64,000 nucleotides of DNA from Dermacentor variabilis (taxonomy: Eukaryota > Arthropoda > Arachnida > Ixodida > Ixodidae). Position 1 is the first letter of the stretch. Each line of letters starts with the position of its first letter. Below the pieces are notes generated by a model. The model was not told the origin of the DNA. It saw only the letters and a program-made list of their open reading frames with translations, and ran no database searches. Where the stretch lies: positions 1,116,001-1,180,000 of the forward strand of contig NW_027460412.1 of NCBI RefSeq assembly GCF_050947875.1, written 5' to 3'. Positions 52,814 through 63,863 of the stretch are shown here, piece after piece. The position numbers and the translations under genes were made by a program.

Positions 52814-55674
52814 TTAGGTACAAGTTTGCTCGCTGGTAAATATGTTAATTATACAGTTCAAAAACGTCGATGGGCAGGTGATTGCGGCGATGTCGTGTGG
52901 AAGGCCGTTCCAGTCCGAGGCTGAACGTGGGAAGAGAGATGTGGCAAACGTGGTAGTGTGCGTACGTGGACGGGCGACTTGAAAGGGATGACCAATGCGG
53001 GGAGAAATGCGTGCAGGAGGGCTGATGTAGGGTGGATGATGAAGTGAGCTGTAAAAAAACCTATGAAATAAGTACATAGTAGCGATACGACGCCGACAAG
53101 TCAGGCTTGTTAAGCCGGATTCTGCTTTTAACGATGATATACTGACATTATATGAATAGCATGAATGGATGAATCTTGTGGCACGATTCTGCACTGATTC
53201 TAGACAGTTTGTTAGATATTTTTGGTTAGGGCTCCAGATGGCAGAGGCATATTCCAGCTTAGAGCGTACGAGTGACTTGTATGCAAGCAATCTTAGGTTT
53301 GGTGGCGCTAGACGTAGATGACGTTTTAGGAAACCAAGGCTTCTGTTAGCAGATGATATCACTCTAGTGACATGCGCGTTCCAGGTTAGATCGTTAGACA
53401 ACGTTACGCCTAGGTATTTGTAAGACTGTGTTAATGCTATCGTGACGTGCGAAATTGTATAAGGGAACAGGAGAGGATTACGTTTTCGATGAAATGACAT
53501 GAGTTTGCATTTATCGGGGTTTAGTTCCATCAGCCATTGGTTACACCAGTCCTGGACGCAAGTTAAATCTCTTTGAAGAGTTAGTTGATCAGAGGGGTTA
53601 CTGATTGTGCGATAGATAACACAGTCATCGGCAAAGATGCGAATGTTACAGGAGACCTGTGTTGGTAGGTCGTTAATATATATTAAAAATAGAAGGGGAC
53701 CAAGAACTGATCCTTGCGGGACGCCTGATGTTACTGCAAGAGACCTAGAGGTTTGATTATTAACGTGAACAAATTCGGTACGGTTTGCCAGAAATTCTTT
53801 ATCCACTGCAGTATGTTATGATGCAAATTTAACCAAGAAAGTTTTAGTAGCAAGCGCTCGTGGGGAACCTTGTCGAAGGCTTTCGCGAAATCTAGGAAGA
53901 TTGAGTCAGTTTGAAGGTTAGAATCAAGGGCCATGTGCAGGTCATGGACAAAAATAGCTAATTGCGTTTCACAAGATAGGTTTTTACGGAAGCCGTGTTG
54001 AGAAGGATGAAAGAAATTAATAGAGTCGAGAAAGTTCATTATGCAAGAATAGATTACATGTTCCATGATTTTGCATGGCACACTTGTTAAAGAGATGGGG
54101 CGATAATTAAGGGGCGATTCTTTGTTACCTGATTTGAAGACCGGAACGACCTTCCCCACTTTCCAATCGCTGGGTATGCTACCTGTGGAGAGTGATTGTG
54201 TGAACAGTAATGATAAGTACTCTGAAGAAGCATGACGTATGTTTTTTAAGAGTTTGCTGGTGATTTCGTCAGTACCTGCAGAAGATGACATCTTAATATT
54301 TTCAATGATACCGGCGATGCCGTGTGCAGCGAATGTGACTGGTGGCATGAGCGATCTTGGTTGGGAAGTTGGGACAAATGTTGGCATATCAGTTTCGTTT
54401 GTGAAGACAGATGAAAATGCAGTGTTAAATATATTTGCACACTCAACGTCGCTCACTTCCTCGCCATCCGTGTCGGTAAGTGTGATGATAGGCGCATAAT
54501 CAGGGTTTAGAACTTGCCAGAACTTTCTGGGATTATTGCTTAGGATCTTCGGCAGGTCAGTATGAAAAAATGCATGTTTGGCATTAGAAATGGACCGCAA
54601 ATACGTTGACTCGGCCTCGTAGTATTTATTCCATGCGCATTCGCTTGGGTTTAGTTTTGCTGCACGGAAAAGTCGTTTTTTCTTGTTCTCGAGCATTTTT
54701 AAGGACTTTGTGAAGCATGGTTTATTATGATTGGCACGAAATGTAATGGTGGGAATGAATTTGGATGTTAGTTCTGCAAGCTTGGTTTTAAAAGTAAGCC
54801 AGTTGTCCTCAATTGATCGGTCATGAAAATCTCTTTCGAATTCTGGAAAAAAAGCAAGCAATTGGTTGTTCATTTCATTGTAATTGCCTTTGTCATAAAG
54901 GCGAATTGTTTTGTGGAACGTTTGGCGCGATTCCGCGATGAAGGTGAAAGTAGCGTGTATAATTTTGTTGTCGCTAACTTCGCGGAGATAAGTAAGATTC
55001 GCTAAACTTTCAGGGTGATTAGTTAGTATAAGGTCCAAGATGTTTGACGAATCACGTACGACGCGTGTAGGTTCTTTTACTAATTGGGTGAGATTAAAAT
55101 TTAGACAGACGTCAAGGAAGTTAGTTATTTCTTCATTGCTTGTTGGTGTGAAGTTCTGCCAGTCAATAGACGGGAAGTTAAAATCGCCAAAAAGAAGAAT
55201 GCGCGCGTTGGGATGTGTAGTAGTAAGTTGATTTAGGCTATCATTTAGGTAATAAGAAAATTGTGGATAGCTGTAGGGGGGTCTGTAGCAGACACCTAGT
55301 ATGACGGTTTGAGGTGCGGCACGGCAGATTACCCATAGTATTTCAAGTTCTGATTGGATATTAATAACAGAACAAGACAATTGTTGGTTAGTGGCAATGA
55401 GAACACCTCCTCCTCTGGAGCCCTTGCGGTCCTTGCGGAAAACTTTAAAATTAGGTAGATTGGCAAGAACTTCCGTATCAGTGACGTCATCTGTTAGCCA
55501 CGTTTCAGTTAGTACAAGTATGTTGCTGGAAGATGATGAAACAAGATTACAGATGTGTTCACGTTTGGGGAGGAAACTGCGTATGTTTGTGAAAATAATA
55601 GAAAAAGAAAGATTTGGAAGTTTACCACGAGGGCTGCTACCAGGAAGTTTAGTTACACGACGATGAACCGTATG
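52814..55674 (-). pseudogene. ORF2 of LINE H (endonuclease and reverse transcriptase)
   Basis: The endonuclease starts within 25 codons of the ORF1 stop. It has T-N-I-R-S-F-L-P-K, L-T-E-T-W-L, G-V-C-Y-R-P-P and L-F-G-D-F-N-F-P-S-I-D-W, but E-V-S-D-N-K in place of S-D-H, so the catalytic His is lost. RT has [34 protein letters not shown] and F-A-D-D-C (about 53615-53630). The C-terminus is W-N-G-L-P-H-D-I. One single-base deletion near 53800 shifts the frame. No ATG, GTG or TTG lies in frame between 55674 and 55381. Confidence 0.92.
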
Positions 55675-57120
55675 CTATGAGATTTCTTTTACTGTCTGCG
55701 ATGATTCGTCGAATGCGTACTGTTTCGGACCGATGAATAATGTTTTGTAGCGCAAGGAAAATTTTGTGTTTTTAGTTTTGGCAAATCTAACTAGATGCTT
55801 TCGCGCATCTCGGACAGGGCGTGAAAAATCCTCCCCGACGCTGTAATCAGTCCCTTTTAACTTACGGCCATTTGAAAGAATTAGCTGTTTGGTTTTAAAA
55901 AATGTCAGTTTGACTATAATTGGGCGAGAGCGCCCAGAAGAATGGCGCGCAAGACGGTGAGCCCGTTCAATTTCTTTTGGGTCAATGGTTAGACCTAAGT
56001 GATCACGGCAGAGGCGCAGGACAGTTTCTTCAGATTGGGCGTAGTTTTCCGATGCATTGTTATCTGTGATATTATAGAAAATTAAATTGTTTCGTCGCGA
56101 GCGATTTTCGGCGTCATCCAGGCGGGCTTCTATTCCTTTGATATCTTTGGCTGTTTGGGTGGTGTTAGTGCAGATCGCATCCATGTCGGTGCGTAGTGTT
56201 ACCAGGTCTTGATAGCGAGTTTCTAGGTTGGATAATCTGTTACTGAGGTCAGATATAGCCTGTTCAGTAGTTGTTAGTTGGTTTCTAAGGCCTTGAACCT
56301 CGGCGAGTAGTTGTGACTGACCAGTAGACAGCTTCTTTAGTTCTGCGAGTACAGTGTCGGGACCTGGGTTTGACTCGATATCACCAGCCAACAGCAACAA
56401 GGTACGTACTACATCATAACATTCAACAACAATCGAAAGGCAGCACTGTGGGCTCGGTAGCTGCAGGAGACAGTAGTTACTTGATTTTTTTGTGAAAAGA
56501 CAATACTGATTACTGACCTGCGCAGCGAAGGCGAACGGCTTAGATGAGTGCATCGTGGCACAGCGACCGAGCCCACAGAGTGCCGCGCGTTGGTGATGGT
56601 CTTTTATAGATGGCTCCTCGGTTGTTGTCGATGACGGTGCGTGAATCCAGGGGCAGTTGAGGCACGGCAGCGGTGGCGCTGCCGGGCTATCTGTAGTAGC
56701 AGACAGCAGACAAGGGCTGGCGGGCCACTCGCAGCGAAGTGGTTCGCTGAGGGCCGTGGCATCAGAAGCGGCGGGAACCAGGGCCAGGATGAGTATCCGG
56801 ATGATTAGACGGGCAGACACCTGCGCAGCGAAGGCGAACGGCTTAGATGAGTGCATCGTGGCACAGCGACCGAGCCCACCCATTGGTGTTTGCTTGCAAC
56901 CAGGTATGTCGGAGCACGCAGTTTGACAAGATTCGAGCGCTTGCCGCGGATGCTCAGCACCTTCAAACAATAAAATGTGCGCGCGCACGTTTTGCTCACC
57001 AGGGGCAAAGTAGCGCTGCATGCAATCAATCTGCACGGGGTGCAGTTTTGTCCTCGATGTTGACCCTCCGCAGTGCGCCACCACCGCGGTGCAAAGCGCA
57101 CCGTTCTGGTCTCGGGGCAA
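55675..57120 (-). CDS. ORF1 of LINE H with a 2A-like motif
   Basis: A 481-codon uninterrupted frame. An N-terminal leader of about 245 residues is encoded by the repeat-bearing 5' region. L-L-L-L-A-G-D-I-E-S-N-P-G-P follows (Gly-Pro at 56359-56364), a full match to the 2A consensus. Next come a coiled coil (about residues 260-330), E-N-R-S-R-R-N-N-L-I-F-Y-N-I, I-E-R-A-H-R-L-A-R and L-R-Y-K-T-L-F-I-G of the RNA-binding part. The stop is TAG at 55675-55677. The first residues may be untranslated 5' sequence; the start at 57120 is only the first possible one. Confidence 0.85.
   Translation of the reverse strand: MPRDQNGALCTAVVAHCGGSTSRTKLHPVQIDCMQRYFAPGEQNVRAHILLFEGAEHPRQALESCQTACSDIPGCKQTPMGGLGRCATMHSSKPFAFAAQVSARLIIRILILALVPAASDATALSEPLRCEWPASPCLLSATTDSPAAPPLPCLNCPWIHAPSSTTTEEPSIKDHHQRAALCGLGRCATMHSSKPFAFAAQVSNQYCLFTKKSSNYCLLQLPSPQCCLSIVVECYDVVRTLLLLAGDIESNPGPDTVLAELKKLSTGQSQLLAEVQGLRNQLTTTEQAISDLSNRLSNLETRYQDLVTLRTDMDAICTNTTQTAKDIKGIEARLDDAENRSRRNNLIFYNITDNNASENYAQSEETVLRLCRDHLGLTIDPKEIERAHRLARHSSGRSRPIIVKLTFFKTKQLILSNGRKLKGTDYSVGEDFSRPVRDARKHLVRFAKTKNTKFSLRYKTLFIGPKQYAFDESSQTVKEIS
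56359..56385 (-). other. 2A-type ribosome-skipping motif (LINE H)
   Basis: Encodes G-D-I-E-S-N-P-G-P after four leucines and Ala. In known 2A peptides the bond between the final Gly and Pro is not formed, releasing the upstream product. Function here is inferred from the complete consensus match. Confidence 0.7.
56519..56877 (-). repeat. Two 58-bp repeats exactly 300 bp apart (LINE H leader)
   Basis: The segments 56519-56577 and 56819-56877 are nearly identical, starting (plus strand) CTGCGCAGCGAAGGCGAACG. They encode G-L-G-R-C-A-T-M-H-S-S-K-P-F twice in the ORF1 leader. The intervening sequence is not repeated, so this is a much eroded or partial form of the 300-bp arrangement of LINE E. 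Confidence 0.9.
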
Positions 57121-57179
57121 CCCCGGGGCAAAGTAAGATCCAGGACGCTATAAATGTCGTACAAAAATCCCTCACGTGA

Positions 57180-59829
57180 CCTGATCCTAGGTGCCTAGGG
57201 ACAGGATCGTTTAGGGACTTTTGAGAAGGCAAGATGGTGGCGCCGATCTCCGGCCCGACATGGCACCGCGTTGGGTTCAGTATTTGACAATGACAATGAT
57301 GTTTATTTGCATCAGTACACGACGCGAGGGGCATGCAGAAAAAGCTGCCACATGGACAGCTTGGTTGGCGAAAAGTCGTGCAGTAGTAGTGGTGTGGCAT
57401 GTCGGCTTTTGGTCTCGGTGAACTCTGGTGATGCGAGACCCGTACTTCTGAAGAATTCTGTCGTGCTGACGATCAAAATATTCGAGTGGCGTAGCGCCTC
57501 GGCAATGCAATTTCCGAACCGGCGCTGTGCAGCTGCGTCGCCGTGTTCGCCCTTTTTGGCAGCGTCATCACATCGCACATGCACCTTTACTTGACAGGCG
57601 TTGTAGGCGAAGGTATTGTACGTGTTCTTCGCCACCACTTACGTTACGTAAGTAATATAACGCTTAAAGTGGTGTTTGCTCACAACTGTTCACACGTTGG
57701 GGCGGCGCATGTTTTCAATCGTGTTCAGCGCTAGTGCGCTATCCGCACTTCATGTGATTTACGTGAATTATCGCGTAGTGCTGTGAACATAATGGAGTTT
57801 TAGTGACATCACATGGTCTGCCAGAATTCCACGAACTAAAATGCAGAGTAGATGTTTAATATTATAGGTACTAAGGGCGCGATAAACACGGTAAGGTGAA
57901 GCGTAATACTGTGCCCTGTGATTTTCAGGTGCCTCTTTGCCCGTTTTTACTCGCTGTTAGTTTTAACAATGGGAGCAAAGTTGGGGATTAATGAATGTGC
58001 ATATGCGTCTGCAATAACTTCACCGCAACACATTTGTGTAATGCGATAAAGCAAAGTGTACTGCGGTGGCGGGATGTATGGCAGCCCTAGTTCCAGCTTT
58101 GATGGCCCCATTACCCTGAACATACTGCCCGCCCGCTTTACTATAATCTCAGGTGCTCTTGAACTCTCTATTTGCTGGTATTTTTATTTTCACATGCTGA
58201 ATGGTCCGACCGCAGTACATATATGTAGTGAGGTGAAGCTTATTAAAGATGCCAAATGCTTTGTCAGTGTCGCACCTAACAGTTCTAGAATGATATGGCC
58301 AATACAACAGCCGAGATCTTCACTTTAACAATCTTATTAGGACTGTCAAACTAATCTTACAGCACAGAAAAACCATGCGAAAACCTCAAGAGTTGATTAG
58401 CAAGTAATACTGGAAAGCACAAGTCTAGTGGCCAAGGGTGTGGTGAAGTGCTTTAAACACTCAACCGACACCCTAAGTGCTTAAAAATTTGCAGCATGTT
58501 GATGCAGGTTGATCAGACTTACTGCGATATTCGTTGCTTTACAATGAAAGTAATAGTATTGGATAAGAGAAGGCAAGCAACTCGTGCTGCTTGGTTATGC
58601 AAACCACATGGGTCCCAGAAATACCCAAACAGGGTTCTTGTTTACGCATGCTCCTTGCGTCCACTAATCTAAAGCTCTTTAACGTCAGCAGTATAGAGGC
58701 TCTAAAAATGGGGCTTTGAACTTCACAACTCCAGTTTTGTTTCTTCTGTACTCGTACAACCTACGGTTTCGTGACAGCATCTGCCTAGCTCATTGCGACA
58801 TTTTGCGACAAAAGCAGTGATGACTCTGTGTTGCCTCCCTTAATATTACTCCAAGAATTCTTTAAACAGTTCATTTTTAAGCACAAAACATGTCATGCCC
58901 AACTAGAAAATTAACGAAGCAATAAGCTACTAGAAAAAGCTAAAAACTCGGCAGTTTTCTGAAGTCAGCTTGATTTGCAGCTCCTAAAATTGGCTAATAT
59001 TGAATTGGGACAAAGAAAGAACAGCTTGAATAAACACATGTCTCATCAGAAAGTTGCGGTGGCGTGCTGCAGAATAAGGCAGTGAAAGGAAGCCGTTTTG
59101 GCATTGGTCTTTCTTTGTCCCAAAACCAGGAACCGCAGCCGAGGCGACTTCACTTTGCTTTGACATCTTCAAGTTCACTTTCCTGAGCACAGAATACTCA
59201 GTCGAGGTGAGCTCTATGCACATCACCCACATTGGGGATGCAAAGACGTACTGCTAAGAGGATGCCACCTTGACAAAACAGACACCACAGACCTCAAATT
59301 AACGAATGACGCCAGCTATCCCAACTGCCACACCCTTTATTAAAACCAGAAGGGCAGCACACTTACCTAGCATGGGCAACTGGGGCCTTCATCCAGGGTG
59401 TCAGTGCGACTCTGCCCCAAGAGGCAGGGACCATTATCCAATATAAGACTTGATGTAGGGGTGAAAATGCGCCACATTCACAAAATCATTGTTTAGGCTG
59501 GGACCATTTTTATCATGCACTTGAGTCTGCAGAATGTGTTGAGGAATCGCTAGCAACAAGCATCCTTTACACAATGCAAAGAGCGACATGTAAACTAAAG
59601 CTTACTGGGGCAACATACAGCCCTGACAAGCATATGCTGCAACTTTGGGGTGAGCAAGCCAAGCTGCATACTGCATACTTAATTTGTGGCAGCACACAAC
59701 AAACCCAGATCAATGTTCTGCACGAGACTGAGCAGGCAAGATGTCATGTTAAGAAACATGCCAGAGTCTAGTGGATGGACCACTGCGCGTCATTTGAACG
59801 TAGAGGTCTCAGTAAGCTGTGACACATTC
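57180..59829. other. No gene recognised
   Basis: Mostly unique-looking sequence. The 57180-57240 stretch has an imperfect palindrome around CCTAGGTGCCTAGG. Open frames at 57221-57734, 58056 and 58984 show no domain, and no exon is convincing. Confidence 0.5.
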
Positions 59830-60690
59830 TCAGCTATAACAGGTTGAACCGAATACTGCAATACTATTGAAAACACGCTGCTCGATCTTCAGTGCAAATC
59901 TGAGAAATTTGAGGAACAAGCTGCAGATGCTTTCCCCGACCACCTCAGAGTGACTGACTGTCACCTGAGTTATACGAACCTCAATGACCACTTGCCAAGG
60001 AGGGAATGGAAATCCTCTTTACGATGGCAGAACCTGTTGTTGCTCTCGAGCATGTCAACGCTTAAAGCGCACTAGGCAAAGATGGAGTCATATTGCAGAT
60101 ATTGAGTAATCTTGCCGAAACAAGAAAGCAAGCACTATTGCTTGTAATCAATGAAATCTGGAATATTGGGATTCCCCAAAGAGTGGAAACACTTGGTCAG
60201 CATGCCACTACCGAAACCAGGCGAGAAACCTGACACCATAGTCAACGTTTGATCAGTTGCACTCACATTTACAGTGTGCAAATTGACTGAAGGAATGCGC
60301 ATTGTGAGGCTGAACCACCATCTGAGAAAGAGGAGACTATTTCCACCTGTACCAGATCGGTTTCAGGCCTAAGCTTGACATGTGTGACAATAGCCTCTTT
60401 CTGCATCAAAGCATCGCCAATACCAGCCACTGCGGAGGAAAGACATATGGGTTCTTAGTCACAGTCGAACCAAGGAGGATGCTGAGCACAGTCTGCAACA
60501 ATGACGTACTGGTGGCCTTTCTTGAAGCCTGCCCAGGCCTTAGGGTTGCCAGTATTGCCAAAGCCTCTTATGCAACCAAATGTTTGAAATATGAAGTTAC
60601 TGTAAACAGCCAAAGACTTTTACCAACTGCACAGGTGGAAATGCAGGTAAAACCCGGACCAGCACACTTGGTTGCAGGAGTCATTCGCTG
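59830..60690 (+). pseudogene. Very old I/R1-type LINE fragment
   Basis: The translation, across many stops and shifts, reads F-E-E-Q-A-A-D-A-F, then A-L-G-K-D-G-V (from A-P-G-K-D-G), A-L-L-L-V-I-N-E-I-W-N-I-G-I-P. Next are L-P-K-P-G-E-K-P-D-T-I, D-N-S-L-F-L-H-Q-S-I-A-N-T and T-Y-G-F-L-V-T-V. These are the fingers and early palm of RT from the family whose end lies at 11770-13655. The catalytic box is not reached. Confidence 0.65.
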
Positions 60691-62212
60691 ATGAGGTAAG
60701 AAGGTGACTTAACAGTTGGTGATAAGGTATACCGAATGCAGGTATGTGCAGTATGTATATATGCTGTTAGGCCGAAACAGATGAATTTTCCCCAAAGCAA
60801 TATCAAAAGCTTCTTTTTTCAGGATGCCACTCATGTGCTTTAGGCAAGTGTGGACAGGGTTATATAAAGCTGCATAGCAGGGTTATACAAAGCTGCATAG
60901 GCAAAATGGCAACTAGATACAGCTGTTAAGCGTAATATTTTTTCTAGGCTAAATTCTTGCTCCTTGAACTCATTTGAGATCACTAACTGTAGCACCAAAG
61001 TAATGGACCACTACCAGAACAAATGCATGTAGTGTGCCCATCTCAATTCTTGTGCTTATGCCAGTCTTTTTTTACAGCAATAGCTGCTATGGGCTAATTC
61101 CTCTGGTTGTTCTGATGCCTACTGGTCTTTTCACTGGAATTCCCAAATTTCTTGCTAAAATATTGCAAATAAAGTGCTCATTGTGCTGCGTGGATTCAAA
61201 CATACAATGAAAAGATTGGCAGTCCACAATTCTGCATTTCAGCCACCCTGCTGAAGGTGCAGTCGTGGTGAATACTGATCCTGGAGAGCACGATCTAGCC
61301 AACAGGTGCCATAATTGGCTAACACCTGATCAATGTCTGCATACTGTATATAGAGCTGGCGTCCACGCCTTCAAGTTCTTACACATCACCTTCCCACATG
61401 TGAAGGCAGTCCTGTGTTAAATTTTCTTCTTACATGCAATGGCAGGGATTGGGTGCATCTGCTTCATTAATCTTCTAGTGCTTGGCTTCTCTGATTTACT
61501 GGATGAGGCTGTTGGTATCTCGTTTTCCTCAAGCACAGCACGAGACCTAGCAATGGGTAGCCCAAATATAGATTTGAGAAAACCAAAACGAATTCAGCAG
61601 CAAGAAGCTAAAGGGTATTGTTTCGGTGGAAATTAGTCGCCAAGTCTGGATATGAAAGAAGAGGAAAAAAAAAGTCGAGTCTACCCACTTCAACACTGGG
61701 AGGCACGACTCCCACAAATAAATATGACTCGTACTTATTTTACTTCTTTAACGGAGATTACTGACTTGCATTGGCAAGTGTTCACTTCAACAAACACTGC
61801 ATGAAGCAAGCTTCCTGTGCATATTTCATCAGCTACTGCATCATTGTTTCGCATTACGAGTGAAACTGCAATTTTCTTTGTGTCACAACTTGCCCAATTT
61901 TGCGTTTTGCAGTAGGATGTTAGCAGTGCTATTAAGGCGTTTAAATATTGATTAATAGTGGTAGAGAAAAAAAGTAAGAAAGCAGTGGCTTTTTGTGCAT
62001 AGGCTGCATACACCTGGTGCTCTCATGGTCATTTTTTCCCGATCTGTAAACCATTCTAAACAAAAGCTTATACACAATTATTGTGCAAGGTCAGACCACA
62101 ACTAAAGCAGAGGTATCCTTGGTAAGCAAGGTGCATTCATTTGGGGACACTTTCTGCGGCCCTGCTTATTGGGTTTTCTTTCCTGTTCAGCTGTGCAGGT
62201 TCATTAAGAAGT
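60691..62212. other. No gene recognised; one 23-bp tandem pair
   Basis: At 60856-60901 two 23-bp units (AGGGTTATAYAAAGCTGCAT...) stand in tandem. The frame at 61439-61636 has no recognisable domain. Nothing else could be assigned. Confidence 0.5.
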
Positions 62213-62453
62213 TACCCGCCGTGGTTGCTCAGTGACTATGGAGTTGGGCTGCTGAGCACGAGGTTGCAAGATCGAATCCCAGCCACAGCGGCTGCACTTC
62301 GATGGGGGCGAAATGCGAAAACACCCGTGTATGTCGATTTAGGTGCACATTAAAGATTTACCCAGGTGGTCGAAATCTCCGGAGTCCTCCACTACGACAT
62401 GCCTCATAATGAGAAAGTGGTTTTGGCACGTAAAATCCCATAATATAATCTAA
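62213..62453 (+). mobile_element. tRNA-derived SINE, older copy
   Basis: Same family as 37473 and 50108, here on the plus strand. It starts TACCCGCCGTGGTTGCTCAG. The B-box is AGATCGAATCCC, one change from the other copies. Perfect 12-bp duplications TCATTAAGAAGT flank it (62201-62212 and 62454-62465). Confidence 0.92.
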
Positions 62454-62562
62454 TCATTAAGAAGTGACGAGACAGACTGACAATTTTAATCATTCAAAGA
62501 CTTAGCGAAACCTTTCTTGAGTTGTTTTTTCTTGGTTTCAGACTCTGCACATTGCATTTTCA

Positions 62563-62748
62563 GGAATGTTTTTCTTGTTTTTTGCTTTTGTTTCAATTAG
62601 TTTTGGGGAGGGCATGTAAACATGTTTTGCACCATGTCAAGTATATGGTGCCATAGGAATGTTTTTCTTGTTTTTTGCTTTTGTTTCAATTAGTTTTGGG
62701 GAGGGCATGTAAACATCTTTTGCACCATGTCAAGTATATGGTGCCATA
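62563..62748. repeat. 93-bp tandem duplication
   Basis: Two adjacent units (62563-62655 and 62656-62748) differ at one visible base (AAACATG versus AAACATC). The duplication is therefore recent and is likely to vary between individuals. No coding content. Confidence 0.95.
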
Positions 62749-63259
62749 GTGTTCTTGGATGGAGTCTTGCCCTTTCATTCAGTACACTATGTCTGTTTTC
62801 TGTGTCCAAGGCCATTTTACATCTGAGTGTAGCATTCTGCGAAGTTTTACCTCTGTTACCCAAGCTTTAAACATTGCTACCCTCTGCTGGTGGCACAACA
62901 CTTGCGACATTTTTTTTTTTCAATAATAGGAAGTCTGTCACTTAACCCGTGCATTGGTTGTCTTTCTTCTTGAATTAAAATTTGTTGCCTATATTTGCTC
63001 TTCTGATGCATTTAATTAGGAATGGCTATCACAGTTATCATTTAACCATATTGCACACAATGCAGATGATATGTACTTGCAATATATGGCCACGACAAAT
63101 ATATTAGAAGTTAATAATTCAAGAATAGTACCTTTGCATGGTGCGGCAGCCATGAATTGTGGCTATAAGGTACCAGTGCTACAGGTAGCACTGCTTGTGC
63201 GTAATATACTTCCAACTCTACTACTTTCAAACATTATTTTTATCTGCATTTGTATAGCT

Positions 63260-63450
63260 CCAGTTCCCGTGAACAACACACATCTGGTGGAAGAGTGGCT
63301 TGCATCTGCAGTTGGGCCTAATGAATGCCAAATTTCTGCCCGTTTTCATGTTATTAGCATAGTAAAGGCAGTCGTTTTTATAGTAGCCTGTTTGGCCAGT
63401 GTAGAAGCCGCTGCGGGGTGTCAGGATCTCGTAGACATCTTCAGCTTTGC
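63260..63450 (-). pseudogene. Penelope-like GIY-YIG fragment, third family
   Basis: Minus-strand codons read G-F-Y-T-G-Q-T-G-Y, the GIY-YIG core strand with Q-T-G, then Y-A-N-N-M-K-T-G-R-N and N-C-R-C-K-P-L-F-H-Q, the cysteine block after it. It differs from both other Penelope families here. The upstream RT could not be traced. Confidence 0.65.
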
Positions 63451-63863
63451 AGGGGCACAGCATCTGGCACATAGTTTGTTTCAGGCCATGTCTTCGGGGC
63501 AAGCTGAGTTTACTCACATGCAAAGGGAAATCAAGCTTGTTGGATATGATGTAAACCGCCTGTACACTCAGTGGCCTTCTTTATTTTGTGTGACATATGT
63601 GGTTATAGCGACCCTTGCTTTATGCACTTCTTGTCGGGCAGCAGTCTTTTGCTTTTGAAACACTCAGGATAGCTATAGGAAGCAGGATAGGAATAACACT
63701 GAAAACTCAGCAGATGTTAATTTTTGCACTTCTAATGCAAGCTTCATACAGTATAATGACTGCGTAAATAAATGAGGGTGTTCTTCAAGGCCTAGTAGCA
63801 CATGTCAGGAGTTTGGAGCAACTCGATGTATAGCACTTTTTTGATCGCATGTTATACGTTCAG

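Larger units (their letters stand above)
52705..57175 (-). mobile_element. LINE H: nearly complete CR1/Jockey-type element
   Basis: The 3' end has AATAAAGTGAAGTGAAGCG on the minus strand at about 52705-52725. ORF2, ORF1 and a 5' region with repeats spaced 300 bp apart follow. ORF2 has only one frameshift (at about 53800). ORF1 and ORF2 share one frame with a single TAG between them. The right border is approximate. Confidence 0.87.

Noticed and set aside
57186..57215. Palindromic GATCCTAGG...CCTAGG...GGATC as a regulatory site
   Set aside because: Imperfect and isolated; no gene start nearby to support an operator-like role.
58056..58328. 90-codon open frame, possible exon
   Set aside because: No splice sites in the right phase, no motif, composition not distinct from the surroundings.
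63071..63658. 195-codon plus-strand open frame with hydrophobic segments, membrane-protein-like
   Set aside because: The opposite strand carries the GIY-YIG pattern of a Penelope-like element (63260-63450); the plus frame shows no domain and is best explained as its shadow.
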